NCBI RefSeq assembly: GCF_900109955.1
Contig: NZ_FOJB01000001.1
Coordinates: 1,984,001-2,048,000, forward strand
DNA from: Aliiroseovarius sediminilitoris
GTDB lineage: Bacteria; Pseudomonadota; Alphaproteobacteria; Rhodobacterales; Rhodobacteraceae
Length of the DNA stretch: 64,000 nucleotides
Direction of reading: 5' to 3'
This document shows positions 8,550-15,431 of the stretch, piece after piece (positions within the stretch are counted from its first letter, which is position 1; each line of letters opens with the position of its first letter). The notes under the pieces are model-generated. The model saw only the letters and a program-made list of their open reading frames with translations. It had not been told where the DNA came from and ran no database searches. The position numbers were made by a program, and so were the translations under genes.

Positions 8550-9040
8550 GGGGCTGATCGGTCTTGCCGTGCGACCAGACGTTCCTCGGCGGTCAGACCC
8601 CGGATATCCATCATCTGTCACATCGCGATTGTAGAACGTCGCGCAGTTCTGGCCGATGGGTGGCGTATTGCTGTCTGCAAACGATGCCAATACTGTTGCG
8701 TGGATCGAATGCACATGCATCGCGCAACGTGCTTGTAAGCACAATCGATGGATCGCCCCATGCAGTCCCCACGCGGTTGGGCCGGGCGCGTGCGGACGGT
8801 GCTACGCTGTTGGGTCTCCAGCATCCAGAAGAGGAAGGTCAGAGGCACGGATGCACGCGACATGCACCGGTTGGGGGTCATCTGAAATTGGGTGCTCGCA
8901 GTGTTCACGGCCAGACTGAAGTGATTTGCCACGCCTCCGTGCATGTTCAAACGCTCAGTCCAACGAAATGCCGCCGCCACGTCCACGCGCTGTTGCCAGC
9001 GCTCGATATCTGGAACGGGTTTGGGGTGCCCACGGGCCAT
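8550..9040 (-). pseudogene. Frameshifted class II aldolase/adducin-family gene
   Basis: An N-terminal block starting at 9040 (AAAFRWTERLNMHGGVANHF) matches class II aldolase-fold proteins. The reading then moves to other frames: IRASDLPLLDAGDPTA followed by an in-frame stop, then an HVHSIHATVLASFAD block containing the metal-binding HxH, and IGQNCATFYNR. At least two frameshifts and one stop are needed to connect them, and the C-terminal third is missing. The intact gene would have encoded a metal-dependent sugar-phosphate-type aldolase or related enzyme. It lies beside the integrase scrap, between a tRNA and a sensor kinase. Confidence 0.75.
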
Positions 9041-9123
9041 GCTTCAGTTCACTTCTTGGTCCTTGTTGCAGGTCATCGGACAGAACGGGACTTGTCGTGC
9101 CTGTTTGCAACATCTGAAGACGG

Positions 9124-10467
9124 CTATCGCGGCAAGACGAACTCCACCTTCAACCCCCCCAGATCAGCGCTGTCACCCAATCGAAGGTGGCCGCCGTGAC
9201 CCCGTGCAATGTCACTGGCGATGGCCAACCCCAATCCGACGCCCGACCCTTTGTCCTGATTGCGCGCCTTGTCCAGGCGGGCAAAGGGTTTCAGGGCTTC
9301 CTCGCGCGCTTGGGGCGGAATACCTGGCCCGTCATCTTCGATCACGAACCGCAAATCGCCGCGCCCGGTGACAAGTGACAACCGCACCTGCGACCCGTAG
9401 CGTGTGGCGTTGCCCAGCAGGTTTTCCAACGCCCGCTCAAGCGCAGCGCGACGTACGGGATAGGTTCCGGGATCGGCCAACTCGCCCAACACGACATTCT
9501 GTCCTGCGCGCGCCGCGTTGTCGGCCAGATGCCGGGTCAGCGCCGCCAGATCAACCGGTTCCGGATCATCCTCCAGCGCATCGGAGCGCGCGAAGCTCAG
9601 GAATCGGTCAACCAGACGTTCCATGTCTTCGACATCCCGCTCCAGATCCTCGCGGCTTTCATCGTCGATCATTGCCAGCCCAAGTCGCAGCCGGGTCAGA
9701 GGGGTGCGCAGATCGTGGCTGACGCCAGACAGCATCAGCGTGCGCTGTTCGATCTGTCGCTCGATGCGCGACCGCATATCCAGAAACGCCTTACCCGCCG
9801 ATCGCACCTCGGTTGCGCCTGCCAGCTTATAGGGCACCACCTGGCCCTTGCCGAACGCCTCGGCGACCTTGGCCAGTTGACGGATCGGGCGCAGCTGGTT
9901 GCGCAGGAAAAGATAGGCAATCAGCGTCATCAGAATGCCGGTCGCCACCATCAACACCAACAACTGGTGCGGGTTCGACGCCGACACCCGGTCGCGCGAA
10001 AACCCGACCCGCATCGGCCCATGATCGGTGATGACGCCGACAATCACCCCAGCATGTTCGGATGCCAAATCCACGCCCGTCAGGTCCGGCACGCCTGCAT
10101 GCAGCGTCTTTGCCACCCAAGGCCCGGTGAAGTCTGTCAGCCGGATTGTCGTATCCACCGGCGCGCCGGGAAGCTCGATCCACATCGCCAGCGGGTCAAT
10201 CACCCTCTCGACACTCTGACGCGCCGCTTTTGGCGTAGTGGCCCGGTTTACTTCGGTCAAAAGATAATCCAGCTCCAGCACCAGCGCCGATGTCATTTGC
10301 ACCGTGATCCGATTGAAATGCCGCTGAATGAAGACCACGGACACCACCAGTTGCAATGTCACAATTGGCACGATCAGGATCAGCGCTGCCCGCCCATACA
10401 GTCCGCGCGGCATGAATTGCTTCAGCCAGCCGAAATCGAGAAATCTGTTCTTGGGCAATTGAACCAT
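9124..10467 (-). CDS. EnvZ-like sensor histidine kinase, orphan
   Basis: 447 residues. An N-terminal membrane helix (about 24-46), a roughly 110-residue periplasmic sensor domain, a second helix (about 170-190), then HAMP. The dimerisation box is SGVSHDLRTPLTRLR with H251 as the phospho-acceptor. N, G1 (EDDGPGIP) and G2 (GSGVGLGLAI) boxes form a complete HATPase domain. It resembles EnvZ-type osmo/membrane sensors. No response regulator is adjacent: upstream is a divergent MBL-fold gene and downstream is pseudogene debris. Its partner must be encoded elsewhere or was lost. Confidence 0.88.
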   Translation of the reverse strand: MVQLPKNRFLDFGWLKQFMPRGLYGRAALILIVPIVTLQLVVSVVFIQRHFNRITVQMTSALVLELDYLLTEVNRATTPKAARQSVERVIDPLAMWIELPGAPVDTTIRLTDFTGPWVAKTLHAGVPDLTGVDLASEHAGVIVGVITDHGPMRVGFSRDRVSASNPHQLLVLMVATGILMTLIAYLFLRNQLRPIRQLAKVAEAFGKGQVVPYKLAGATEVRSAGKAFLDMRSRIERQIEQRTLMLSGVSHDLRTPLTRLRLGLAMIDDESREDLERDVEDMERLVDRFLSFARSDALEDDPEPVDLAALTRHLADNAARAGQNVVLGELADPGTYPVRRAALERALENLLGNATRYGSQVRLSLVTGRGDLRFVIEDDGPGIPPQAREEALKPFARLDKARNQDKGSGVGLGLAIASDIARGHGGHLRLGDSADLGGLKVEFVLPR

Positions 10468-10557
10468 AGCCAGACCCTATGACGCAGCGACCTGCTTGCC
10501 AAGCAACCACCGCGCGGCATTACTTTCGGTGAGGATTCGCGAGATACGGAGGCCCCC

Positions 10558-11481
10558 TTGGCAAACAGGATCGACGCGTCAGACCGTCCGCCCGCAGGTG
10601 TGATGATCCCACTGGACCCCGGCATCCGGCGCATCATCGCGCCGAACCCGTCGCCGATGACCTATTGGGGCACCAACAGCTTTGTGCTGGGCGAAGGCGA
10701 TGTCGCGGTGATAGATCCCGGCCCCGCCGACCCTGAACATATGGAGGCGCTGCTCTCCAGCCTCCAGCGTGGCGAACGGATCACGCAGATACTCGTGACC
10801 CATGCGCATCTGGACCATTCGCCCTTGGCACGCCCCCTGTCCGAGGCCACCGGCGCCCCCGTCATCGCGTTTGGAGATGCACAAGCGGGGCGAAGCGCGG
10901 TCATGCAAGACCTCGTCGCACGCGGCCTGACCTCGGGCGGAGAAGGTGTTGACGCAACGTTCAAACCCGACATCACTGTGGAAGATGGCGAGCTGTTCCA
11001 AGCAGGCGGGATGGAAATCGAAGCCATCTGGACCCCCGGCCACTTTGCCAATCACCTGAGCTTTGCATGGCAAGATGCTGTTTTTACAGGGGATCACGTA
11101 ATGGGTTGGGCCAGCTCTCTGGTTTCACCCCCAGATGGCGACCTGACGGCCTTCATGGCATCCTGCACCAAACTCGCCGCGCGGGATGACCGCATCCTCT
11201 ACCCGGCACATGGCGCGGTCATCACCGACCCCGCCGCGCGCCTGGCCTGGCTGATCGCGCACAGACAATCGCGTGAAACGGAAATCCTGGCCGCCCTGTC
11301 TGACGGACGACCGGCGACAGTCGCCACACTGACCCGCGCGATCTATGTGGAGACCCCCCCGGCCCTGATCCCAGCCGCTGAGCGCAACGTTTTCGCCCAC
11401 CTGATAGACCTTGCGACCCGCGAAATCGTCGAGGCAGAACCCCGCCTTGAAGCCAACGCGGTATTTCGGCGAATTGGCTGA
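10558..11481 (+). CDS. MBL-fold metallo-hydrolase (LACTB2-like)
   Basis: 307 residues with the metallo-beta-lactamase core. H82-x-H84-x-D86-H87 are in THAHLDHSP, with further metal-ligand regions GHFANH, GDHVMG and YPAHG, followed by a C-terminal winged-helix-like domain as in LACTB2-type proteins. Start chosen as TTG 10558 because GGAGG lies 5 nt upstream; ATG 10603 is the alternative. Substrate unknown; relatives include nucleases and thioester hydrolases. It is divergent from the sensor kinase. The tRNA-Asn gene follows 58 nt after its stop. Confidence 0.85.
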   Translation: MANRIDASDRPPAGVMIPLDPGIRRIIAPNPSPMTYWGTNSFVLGEGDVAVIDPGPADPEHMEALLSSLQRGERITQILVTHAHLDHSPLARPLSEATGAPVIAFGDAQAGRSAVMQDLVARGLTSGGEGVDATFKPDITVEDGELFQAGGMEIEAIWTPGHFANHLSFAWQDAVFTGDHVMGWASSLVSPPDGDLTAFMASCTKLAARDDRILYPAHGAVITDPAARLAWLIAHRQSRETEILAALSDGRPATVATLTRAIYVETPPALIPAAERNVFAHLIDLATREIVEAEPRLEANAVFRRIG

Positions 11482-11539
11482 AAAAAACACTAATCCCTCT
11501 TGCGGCCCTGAATCGCACTTGCTATATCGCCCCTCGTGT

Positions 11540-11614
11540 TCCGGCGTAGCTCAGCGGTAGAGCAGTTGACTGTTAATCAATTGGTCGTAGGTTCGATCCC
11601 TACCGCCGGAGCCA
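11540..11614 (+). tRNA. tRNA-Asn (GTT)
   Basis: 75-nt cloverleaf with encoded CCA. The acceptor is TCCGGCG/CGCCGGA, the anticodon loop is CTGTTAA (GTT) and the T-loop is TTCGATC. The 3' 45 nt are the left attachment repeat of the integrated element, and an identical copy lies at 21148-21192. The tRNA remains complete after integration. Confidence 0.95.
11570..11614 (+). repeat. Left attachment site (attL), 45-bp direct repeat
   Basis: Identical to 21148-21192. It runs from the anticodon loop to the CCA end of tRNA-Asn. Identity breaks on both sides (A versus C before, A versus T after), which defines the ends. Confidence 0.9.
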
Positions 11615-11643
11615 ATTAAACCAATAAAAGCAGCTACTTACCG

Positions 11644-11665
11644 AGACCGCCAATGGCGGTCTTTG
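11644..11665 (+). terminator. Intrinsic terminator after tRNA-Asn
   Basis: AGACCGCC-AAT-GGCGGTCT followed by TTGTAGTT. A perfect 8-bp stem 30 nt past the tRNA end, inside the element, so the element supplies the tRNA transcript's terminator. Confidence 0.65.
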
Positions 11666-11680
11666 TAGTTCATGAATGCT

Positions 11681-11727
11681 GCGTAAGTTGGGCGTAAGAC
11701 CTCCCGATAGGTCCGCAACTGCGTAAG
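11681..11727 (+). repeat. GCGTAAG repeats at left end (candidate integrase arm sites)
   Basis: Three direct copies of GCGTAAG at 11681, 11692 and 11721, within 115 nt of attL. Matching copies occur near attR (20997, 21009 partial, 21102 inverted). Spacing and position fit arm-type binding sites of a tyrosine integrase. Other copies at 16331 (inverted), 16422 and 16443 weaken exclusivity. Confidence 0.45.
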
Positions 11728-11919
11728 CTCCTGATTCATCATGCAAACAAAAAGCGACCCGCTGCACATGCACCCGGGCCGCTCTACAGGTCACGGGGAA
11801 AGGAGTTACCCCGCCCTGACTGCGGTTGTTGCGCTTAACGAGGAACTGAACCGCTATGCCTCGGGCGGCTGGCGAGACCGCTCCCCGTGCGCCACTCCAG
11901 CCACGGGGGTTATGGGTTT

Positions 11920-12327
11920 TCACCGCCGCCTGTCAGGCGGCTTTTTGCAGTTCTCGCACATGCGGACTCCTATTACGTCTTCACTCCAGAAGGGACTGGC
12001 GCAACTCATGCAGACACGCCAGCCGACTCGACGGACGATGCGCGGCGGGTCGTGGTCATGGTCGAGCACGGGTTCCCGCCGTTTGCCGCCGTCCCACTTC
12101 CAAGGTGTCGGTTCTTCAAGCCGCTCCCCCATCAGCACCACCTTGGCGCGCTGCTTACGCTCGCGCTTGCCGGTGCTACCCCCTTGGCTCGGTGCGGCCT
12201 GCGGCTGTAGCGGCGGCTTTTCGGGGGCTACGGGCTGCTTTGCCTGCCATGCCACCAGCCATGTTGGTGCCTCATCCGTCACCGTCCCGCCTGCCAAGTT
12301 CCGTCTCGTTCCCACTTGGCCAGACAA
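11920..12327 (-). CDS. Hypothetical protein with C-terminal zinc ribbon
   Basis: 135 residues. A proline- and lysine-rich N-terminal two thirds leads to CMSCASPF and MCENCKK near the end, a CxxC-x12-CxxC pattern expected to bind one zinc. Such small zinc ribbons are common in phage and satellite proteins that bind DNA or RNA. It is the last gene of a six-gene overlapping operon and overlaps its upstream neighbour by about 49 nt. No family recognised. Confidence 0.6.
   Translation of the reverse strand: MSGQVGTRRNLAGGTVTDEAPTWLVAWQAKQPVAPEKPPLQPQAAPSQGGSTGKRERKQRAKVVLMGERLEEPTPWKWDGGKRREPVLDHDHDPPRIVRRVGWRVCMSCASPFWSEDVIGVRMCENCKKPPDRRR
11925..11946 (+). terminator. Plus-strand intrinsic terminator inside the end of a minus-strand gene
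   Basis: GCCGCCT-GTC-AGGCGGC followed by TTTTT, a textbook rightward terminator. The stem encodes the last residues of the minus-strand zinc-ribbon gene. No plus-strand gene is assigned upstream (11615-11919), so it may end an unannotated RNA or read-through from the tRNA side. The roughly 305-nt stretch 11615-11919 otherwise holds only the tRNA terminator and the GCGTAAG repeats. Confidence 0.65.
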
Positions 12328-12488
12328 TCGATGGGGAAGTCCTTCGCCAGCACCCCGTCAGCCATCTCATCAAGGCACTTCGCCTCGAAGGTCGCGAACG
12401 AACCGAACAGGCGGACGAATGGCGAGGGTCGCGGCAGTCGAGCCTCTTCCAGACGCCGAACCCGGCCAAGGAGACCCCGGACGCTCAC
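12279..12488 (-). CDS. Hypothetical small protein, element operon
   Basis: 69 residues, starting with ATG inside the last codons of the preceding gene (4-nt overlap at 12485-12488). Arginine-rich N-terminus (about residues 1-22), then a helical part with FATFEAKCLDEMADGV. It overlaps the next gene substantially (12279-12327). No family recognised. Operon position and coupled start are the support. Confidence 0.5.
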   Translation of the reverse strand: MSVRGLLGRVRRLEEARLPRPSPFVRLFGSFATFEAKCLDEMADGVLAKDFPIDCLAKWERDGTWQAGR

Positions 12489-12784
12489 GCCTCGCCCCGC
12501 AGCACTTTCAGCGCCGCGCCCAACTCCAAGGCGCGGGCGAAGTTCGCGTCACTGCGGGCTTGCCGATCTTCCGCTTCCTCCGCGCTCCGCTCCCGCATCG
12601 CCGTCAGGTCGTCCGCCTTCACCGAATAGTCGGGGTCGCGGATGGTGCTTTCGTTGCGGAAGTATCGCCCCGCATGGAAGGTGAGGTTGCGGTAGTCATC
12701 GTGGTCATAGCTCCGCACCCGTCGCGGCGGTGGATCGTCCCACGAGCGGCCACTAAACGGCAGTTCTGCGGGGTCGCGTCTCAT
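12485..12784 (-). CDS. Hypothetical protein, element operon
   Basis: 99 residues. The N-terminal half is rich in Arg, Asp and Tyr (SYDHDDYRNLTFHAG); the C-terminal half is a predicted long helix (about 60-99). It overlaps both neighbours by 4 nt, so translation is coupled along the operon. No family recognised. Confidence 0.6.
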   Translation of the reverse strand: MRRDPAELPFSGRSWDDPPPRRVRSYDHDDYRNLTFHAGRYFRNESTIRDPDYSVKADDLTAMRERSAEEAEDRQARSDANFARALELGAALKVLRGEA

Positions 12785-13158
12785 CGCACCTCCAACTTCG
12801 CTAGGAGCGCGTCGACCTCGGGCCAGAAGTCGCGGTTCGCCTCGTCGTTGCGCAAGCCGGTCAAGACAGCGAGGGCACGACTGACCACGGCAGCGGCATC
12901 GGCAGGGTCGGCCCCGTCCAAGCGCTCGGTCAGCGCCTTGTCGAACAGTGCGACGAACTCGGCGCCGCTGTAGGTCATCAGGTAGGGCGTGCCGACCTCG
13001 GGCGGGTTGCGTAGCAGGGTGTCAACGGCCTCGCGATAAAGCTCGCTGGTGGTCACGCAGACCATTCGCCCGTTGAGCGTCACCATGCAGAACGCGGCCT
13101 CGTCGCGCAGCGGGCCGATGGCAGCATATCGCCCGTCACCTGTGGAAACGATCTCCAT
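12781..13158 (-). CDS. Hypothetical protein, element operon
   Basis: 125 residues, mixed alpha/beta, no membrane segment or signal. The first 50 residues look like a small beta domain (VSTGDGRYAAIGP, MVTLNGRMVCVTT); the rest is helical. ATG at 13158 overlaps the last base of the upstream DUF5681-type gene. No family recognised. Confidence 0.6.
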   Translation of the reverse strand: MEIVSTGDGRYAAIGPLRDEAAFCMVTLNGRMVCVTTSELYREAVDTLLRNPPEVGTPYLMTYSGAEFVALFDKALTERLDGADPADAAAVVSRALAVLTGLRNDEANRDFWPEVDALLAKLEVR

Positions 13159-13649
13159 CAGTTCACCGCCTTCGCTTCGAGTTGAATAATGCGTTGCTCC
13201 AATTCCTCGGTGGCTCGCACCGAGGACAGGGTGCCAATGGCGGAGACGATTTGCTGCGCCACCTCCGGGCTGACCTTCCCTGTGGCTACCGCATCCAGCA
13301 CCTTCTCGACCTGGGCGCTAATCGGCAACGAGGGGTCGAAGTCGAACTTGACCCGTCCGCTGTCGGCACGGAGCGGGGCGACGACCCGCGAAAGGACGAG
13401 CTGGGCGGCAGCGCTGTCACCGTCCCTCGCCTTGGCGATCATCACGTCCAAAATCTCGCCCGCGCTGTCTTGAAGCATCTTGGCGATCTTGGTGCGCGCG
13501 GTGCCAAACTCAGCCTTCCGACCTGAGGGGTTGGGACTCGCCATCCCTTTGTGCCAGTTCGGGTTGCCCATCTTCGGCTTGGCGGGAACATGGTTCTTCA
13601 ACCAGTCCGGTTGCTCCGCATCGGTCTTCTGGTCACTTTGTTGGCTCAT
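13158..13649 (-). CDS. DUF5681-type protein, element operon
   Basis: 163 residues. Residues about 24-46 carry the GNPNWHKGMASPNPSGRKAE stretch, matching the NPxG/GR signature of DUF5681. This domain is often found near terminase or other phage-type genes, and its function is unknown. A helical middle and a C-terminal coiled-coil (TEELEQRIIQLEAK) follow, suggesting an oligomer. In a satellite-like element a small-terminase-like, DNA-binding role is conceivable, but nothing in the sequence proves it. Confidence 0.65.
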   Translation of the reverse strand: MSQQSDQKTDAEQPDWLKNHVPAKPKMGNPNWHKGMASPNPSGRKAEFGTARTKIAKMLQDSAGEILDVMIAKARDGDSAAAQLVLSRVVAPLRADSGRVKFDFDPSLPISAQVEKVLDAVATGKVSPEVAQQIVSAIGTLSSVRATEELEQRIIQLEAKAVN

Positions 13650-13673
13650 GGATCAATGTGCCTCTCTGACGGT

Positions 13674-14420
13674 TCACGCGTGTTTCTTGTAGACAGCGGC
13701 GCTGGCATTGCGCGCGGCGCGAACCTCGCGGGGCGTGACCTTTCCGACGATGCGGGAGACGCCCGCTTTGTCCTGCTTGATGATCGGCACGGTGCCGACC
13801 GCGCGTTCCATCTCACGAAGGATCAGCCCACCCCGGTTCTCGAGGTGCGTCCGGGCGGCCGTGAGCGCCTTCAGCCGCTTGCTGGCCTCCGGTTTCCGCT
13901 GCTCGTTGTAGGCGCGGAGGAAGACGGCGTGCAGCTCGCGCGTCAAGCCCGAGAGCATGGGCGGTGCGCCCAGCACCGCGGACAAAACTTCGTCGTCCTT
14001 CTCCGCCAGCGCCTGCTCCATCAGCTTCACGCGGTCCTTGCTTGCCTTCATGTGCGCCCGCACCTCGCCGCTGACCGCCTTGCTTGCCTGCTCCTTCACG
14101 GACGCGGACAGGTCGCTTTCCAGCGACTTGATGGTCGTGGTGAACCGGGCAATGGTGCTGTCGAACCGCTGCGTCACAGCGGCCAGCTTGCCCGCCGCAT
14201 GGTCGTCGGTGCGGAGCAATGCAGCTTCCGGGGTCAGCGTCGGGTCGGCAAACGCCGCCGCGCGCACCTCGTGGATGCTGGTAAGGTAGGAATACGCGCC
14301 CTCAAACGCCTCGACCGCCGGGGCGATGAAAGGCGCGGTGTCGGCGTCCACGCCATCCAGCTTCATCACGGTTTCGGGGTGAAGGTCGATGGAGACGCGG
14401 GTGTCAATCTCGGTTGCCAT
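13674..14420 (-). CDS. Hypothetical helical protein, first gene of element operon
   Basis: 248 residues, almost entirely helical with a probable coiled-coil about 80-130 (SVKEQASKAV, VKLMEQALAEKDDEV) and a basic C-terminus ending VYKKHA. No signal or membrane segment. It leads the minus-strand operon that runs to 11920. The 212-nt gap to the plus-strand gene at 14633 must hold divergent promoters. No family recognised; a structural or scaffolding role is possible but unsupported. Confidence 0.65.
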   Translation of the reverse strand: MATEIDTRVSIDLHPETVMKLDGVDADTAPFIAPAVEAFEGAYSYLTSIHEVRAAAFADPTLTPEAALLRTDDHAAGKLAAVTQRFDSTIARFTTTIKSLESDLSASVKEQASKAVSGEVRAHMKASKDRVKLMEQALAEKDDEVLSAVLGAPPMLSGLTRELHAVFLRAYNEQRKPEASKRLKALTAARTHLENRGGLILREMERAVGTVPIIKQDKAGVSRIVGKVTPREVRAARNASAAVYKKHA

Positions 14421-14632
14421 TTTGTCCTCGGATAGAGAGTGAAACTTATGCTTGCAGTTTCAGGGTAGGACTTTCGCAAATAGGTCCGCTAGGATTTTGT
14501 TTTGCGATCAATTAGTTGCATCAAGTCTGCGCCGCACAGACGGGCTGACCGCACATCAAGCGTTCGTCCTTGCGCGGTCGTTCTGAACTATCGTATGGGT
14601 TGTGTAGGGGCTTTGGACAAAAGGTGAACGAA

Positions 14633-14836
14633 ATGGATATGGTGCAAGAGCTGCTGGCAGAGATTGACGAGGGCAACACGCTGCTGGCGACCTTTGAGGA
14701 TGGCGAATACGCGGTATGGGTGGACTATGGCCACAAGACCAGCACAGCGCCCTACGAGGGCGTGACGCAGGATGAGCTTGACGCTGTGGTTAAGCAGTTC
14801 CCCGACAAGGTGACGATCCGCCACCTAGCGGGCTGA
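14633..14836 (+). CDS. Small acidic hypothetical protein
   Basis: 67 residues from the ATG at 14633, chosen over an upstream in-frame ATG because AAAGGTG precedes it at normal spacing. Acidic, with MVQELLAEIDEGNTLLATF at the start and TIRHLAG at the end. A strong intrinsic terminator follows 20 nt after the stop, so it is likely a single-gene transcript. No family recognised. Confidence 0.65.
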   Translation: MDMVQELLAEIDEGNTLLATFEDGEYAVWVDYGHKTSTAPYEGVTQDELDAVVKQFPDKVTIRHLAG

Positions 14837-14855
14837 CAGGTCCAGCAATTCGCGC

Positions 14856-14882
14856 AAAGGCGGGCCATTGGTCCGCCTTTTT
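14856..14882 (+). terminator. Intrinsic terminator
   Basis: AAAGGCGGGCC-ATT-GGTCCGCCTTT followed by TT, an 11-bp stem with one G-T pair, downstream of the 67-residue gene. Confidence 0.8.
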
Positions 14883-14946
14883 GCTGGCCGGGGGCAGTTT
14901 GCCGTTGCGCTGCCCCCGAGACGTGTCGTGCTTAGGGGGTCGTTCA

Positions 14947-14961
14947 GAACATAGGGGGAAC
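14947..14961 (+). promoter_or_regulatory. Putative LexA (SOS) box inside the element
   Basis: GAAC-ATAGGGG-GAAC, the alphaproteobacterial LexA spacing, ending 2 nt before the ATG of the 96-residue gene and covering its SD (GGGGGAA). The site differs from the one at 2190-2204 mainly at three spacer positions. LexA here would repress until DNA damage. Confidence 0.6.
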
Positions 14962-14963
14962 CG

Positions 14964-15254
14964 ATGAACGACATGACAATGACCACACGGCAGGCCCGCC
15001 GCGTCCGTCCTGCCGGACCGAAACCGCTGCCGCTCTACCTGCGCACCGAGTGGCGCAGCGACATGCCAGCACCGGCCCCGGTGGATGGTGCTGCGCTGCT
15101 GGCGCAGGCACGGGCCGGGCGCATACGCGCGCTGGCCGCGTGCAAGCCCGCCCGCAGGTTGGCGGCGCTCAAGCCAGTGGAGGCGGTATGGGCAAGCCCG
15201 AGCTTCCGGGCGCGGATCGAGGCCATACAGGCGCGGCGCGCACTAGCAGCGTAG
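14964..15254 (+). CDS. Small basic protein, likely SOS-induced, element gene
   Basis: 96 residues, rich in Arg and Ala, with a proline-rich first third (VRPAGPKPLPLY) and a helical rest. No family recognised. The start is well fixed: SD GGGGGAA and ATG at 14964. A LexA-type site overlaps the SD. An intrinsic terminator follows at 15278. By analogy with SOS-controlled antirepressors of temperate phages, it could be the induction trigger of the element; this is inference from the site alone. Confidence 0.65.
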   Translation: MNDMTMTTRQARRVRPAGPKPLPLYLRTEWRSDMPAPAPVDGAALLAQARAGRIRALAACKPARRLAALKPVEAVWASPSFRARIEAIQARRALAA

Positions 15255-15277
15255 CGCGGCTGTCCTGGCGCTGTAGC

Positions 15278-15305
15278 AAGGGGGGCGGGGCAACTCGCCC
15301 CCTTT
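15278..15305 (+). terminator. Intrinsic terminator
   Basis: AAGGGGGGCG / CGCCCCCTT stem-loop followed by TTG, after the 96-residue gene. Confidence 0.6.
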
Positions 15306-15431
15306 GCATTGGCGGGGTGTTGGTGCCACTGTAGCGGCGGCTCTGTGTGCGCACTACATCGTGTTATTAGGCATGGAAAATTGCGCACATATGGACTACT
15401 TATTGATCGATGTGCAATTTCGGACCTTTCG

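Noticed and set aside
11741-12973. Long plus-strand open frame over the element operon
   Set aside because: Composition is shadow-like (Arg/Ser/Pro-rich), no SD and no family; the minus-strand overlapping genes explain the coding signal better.
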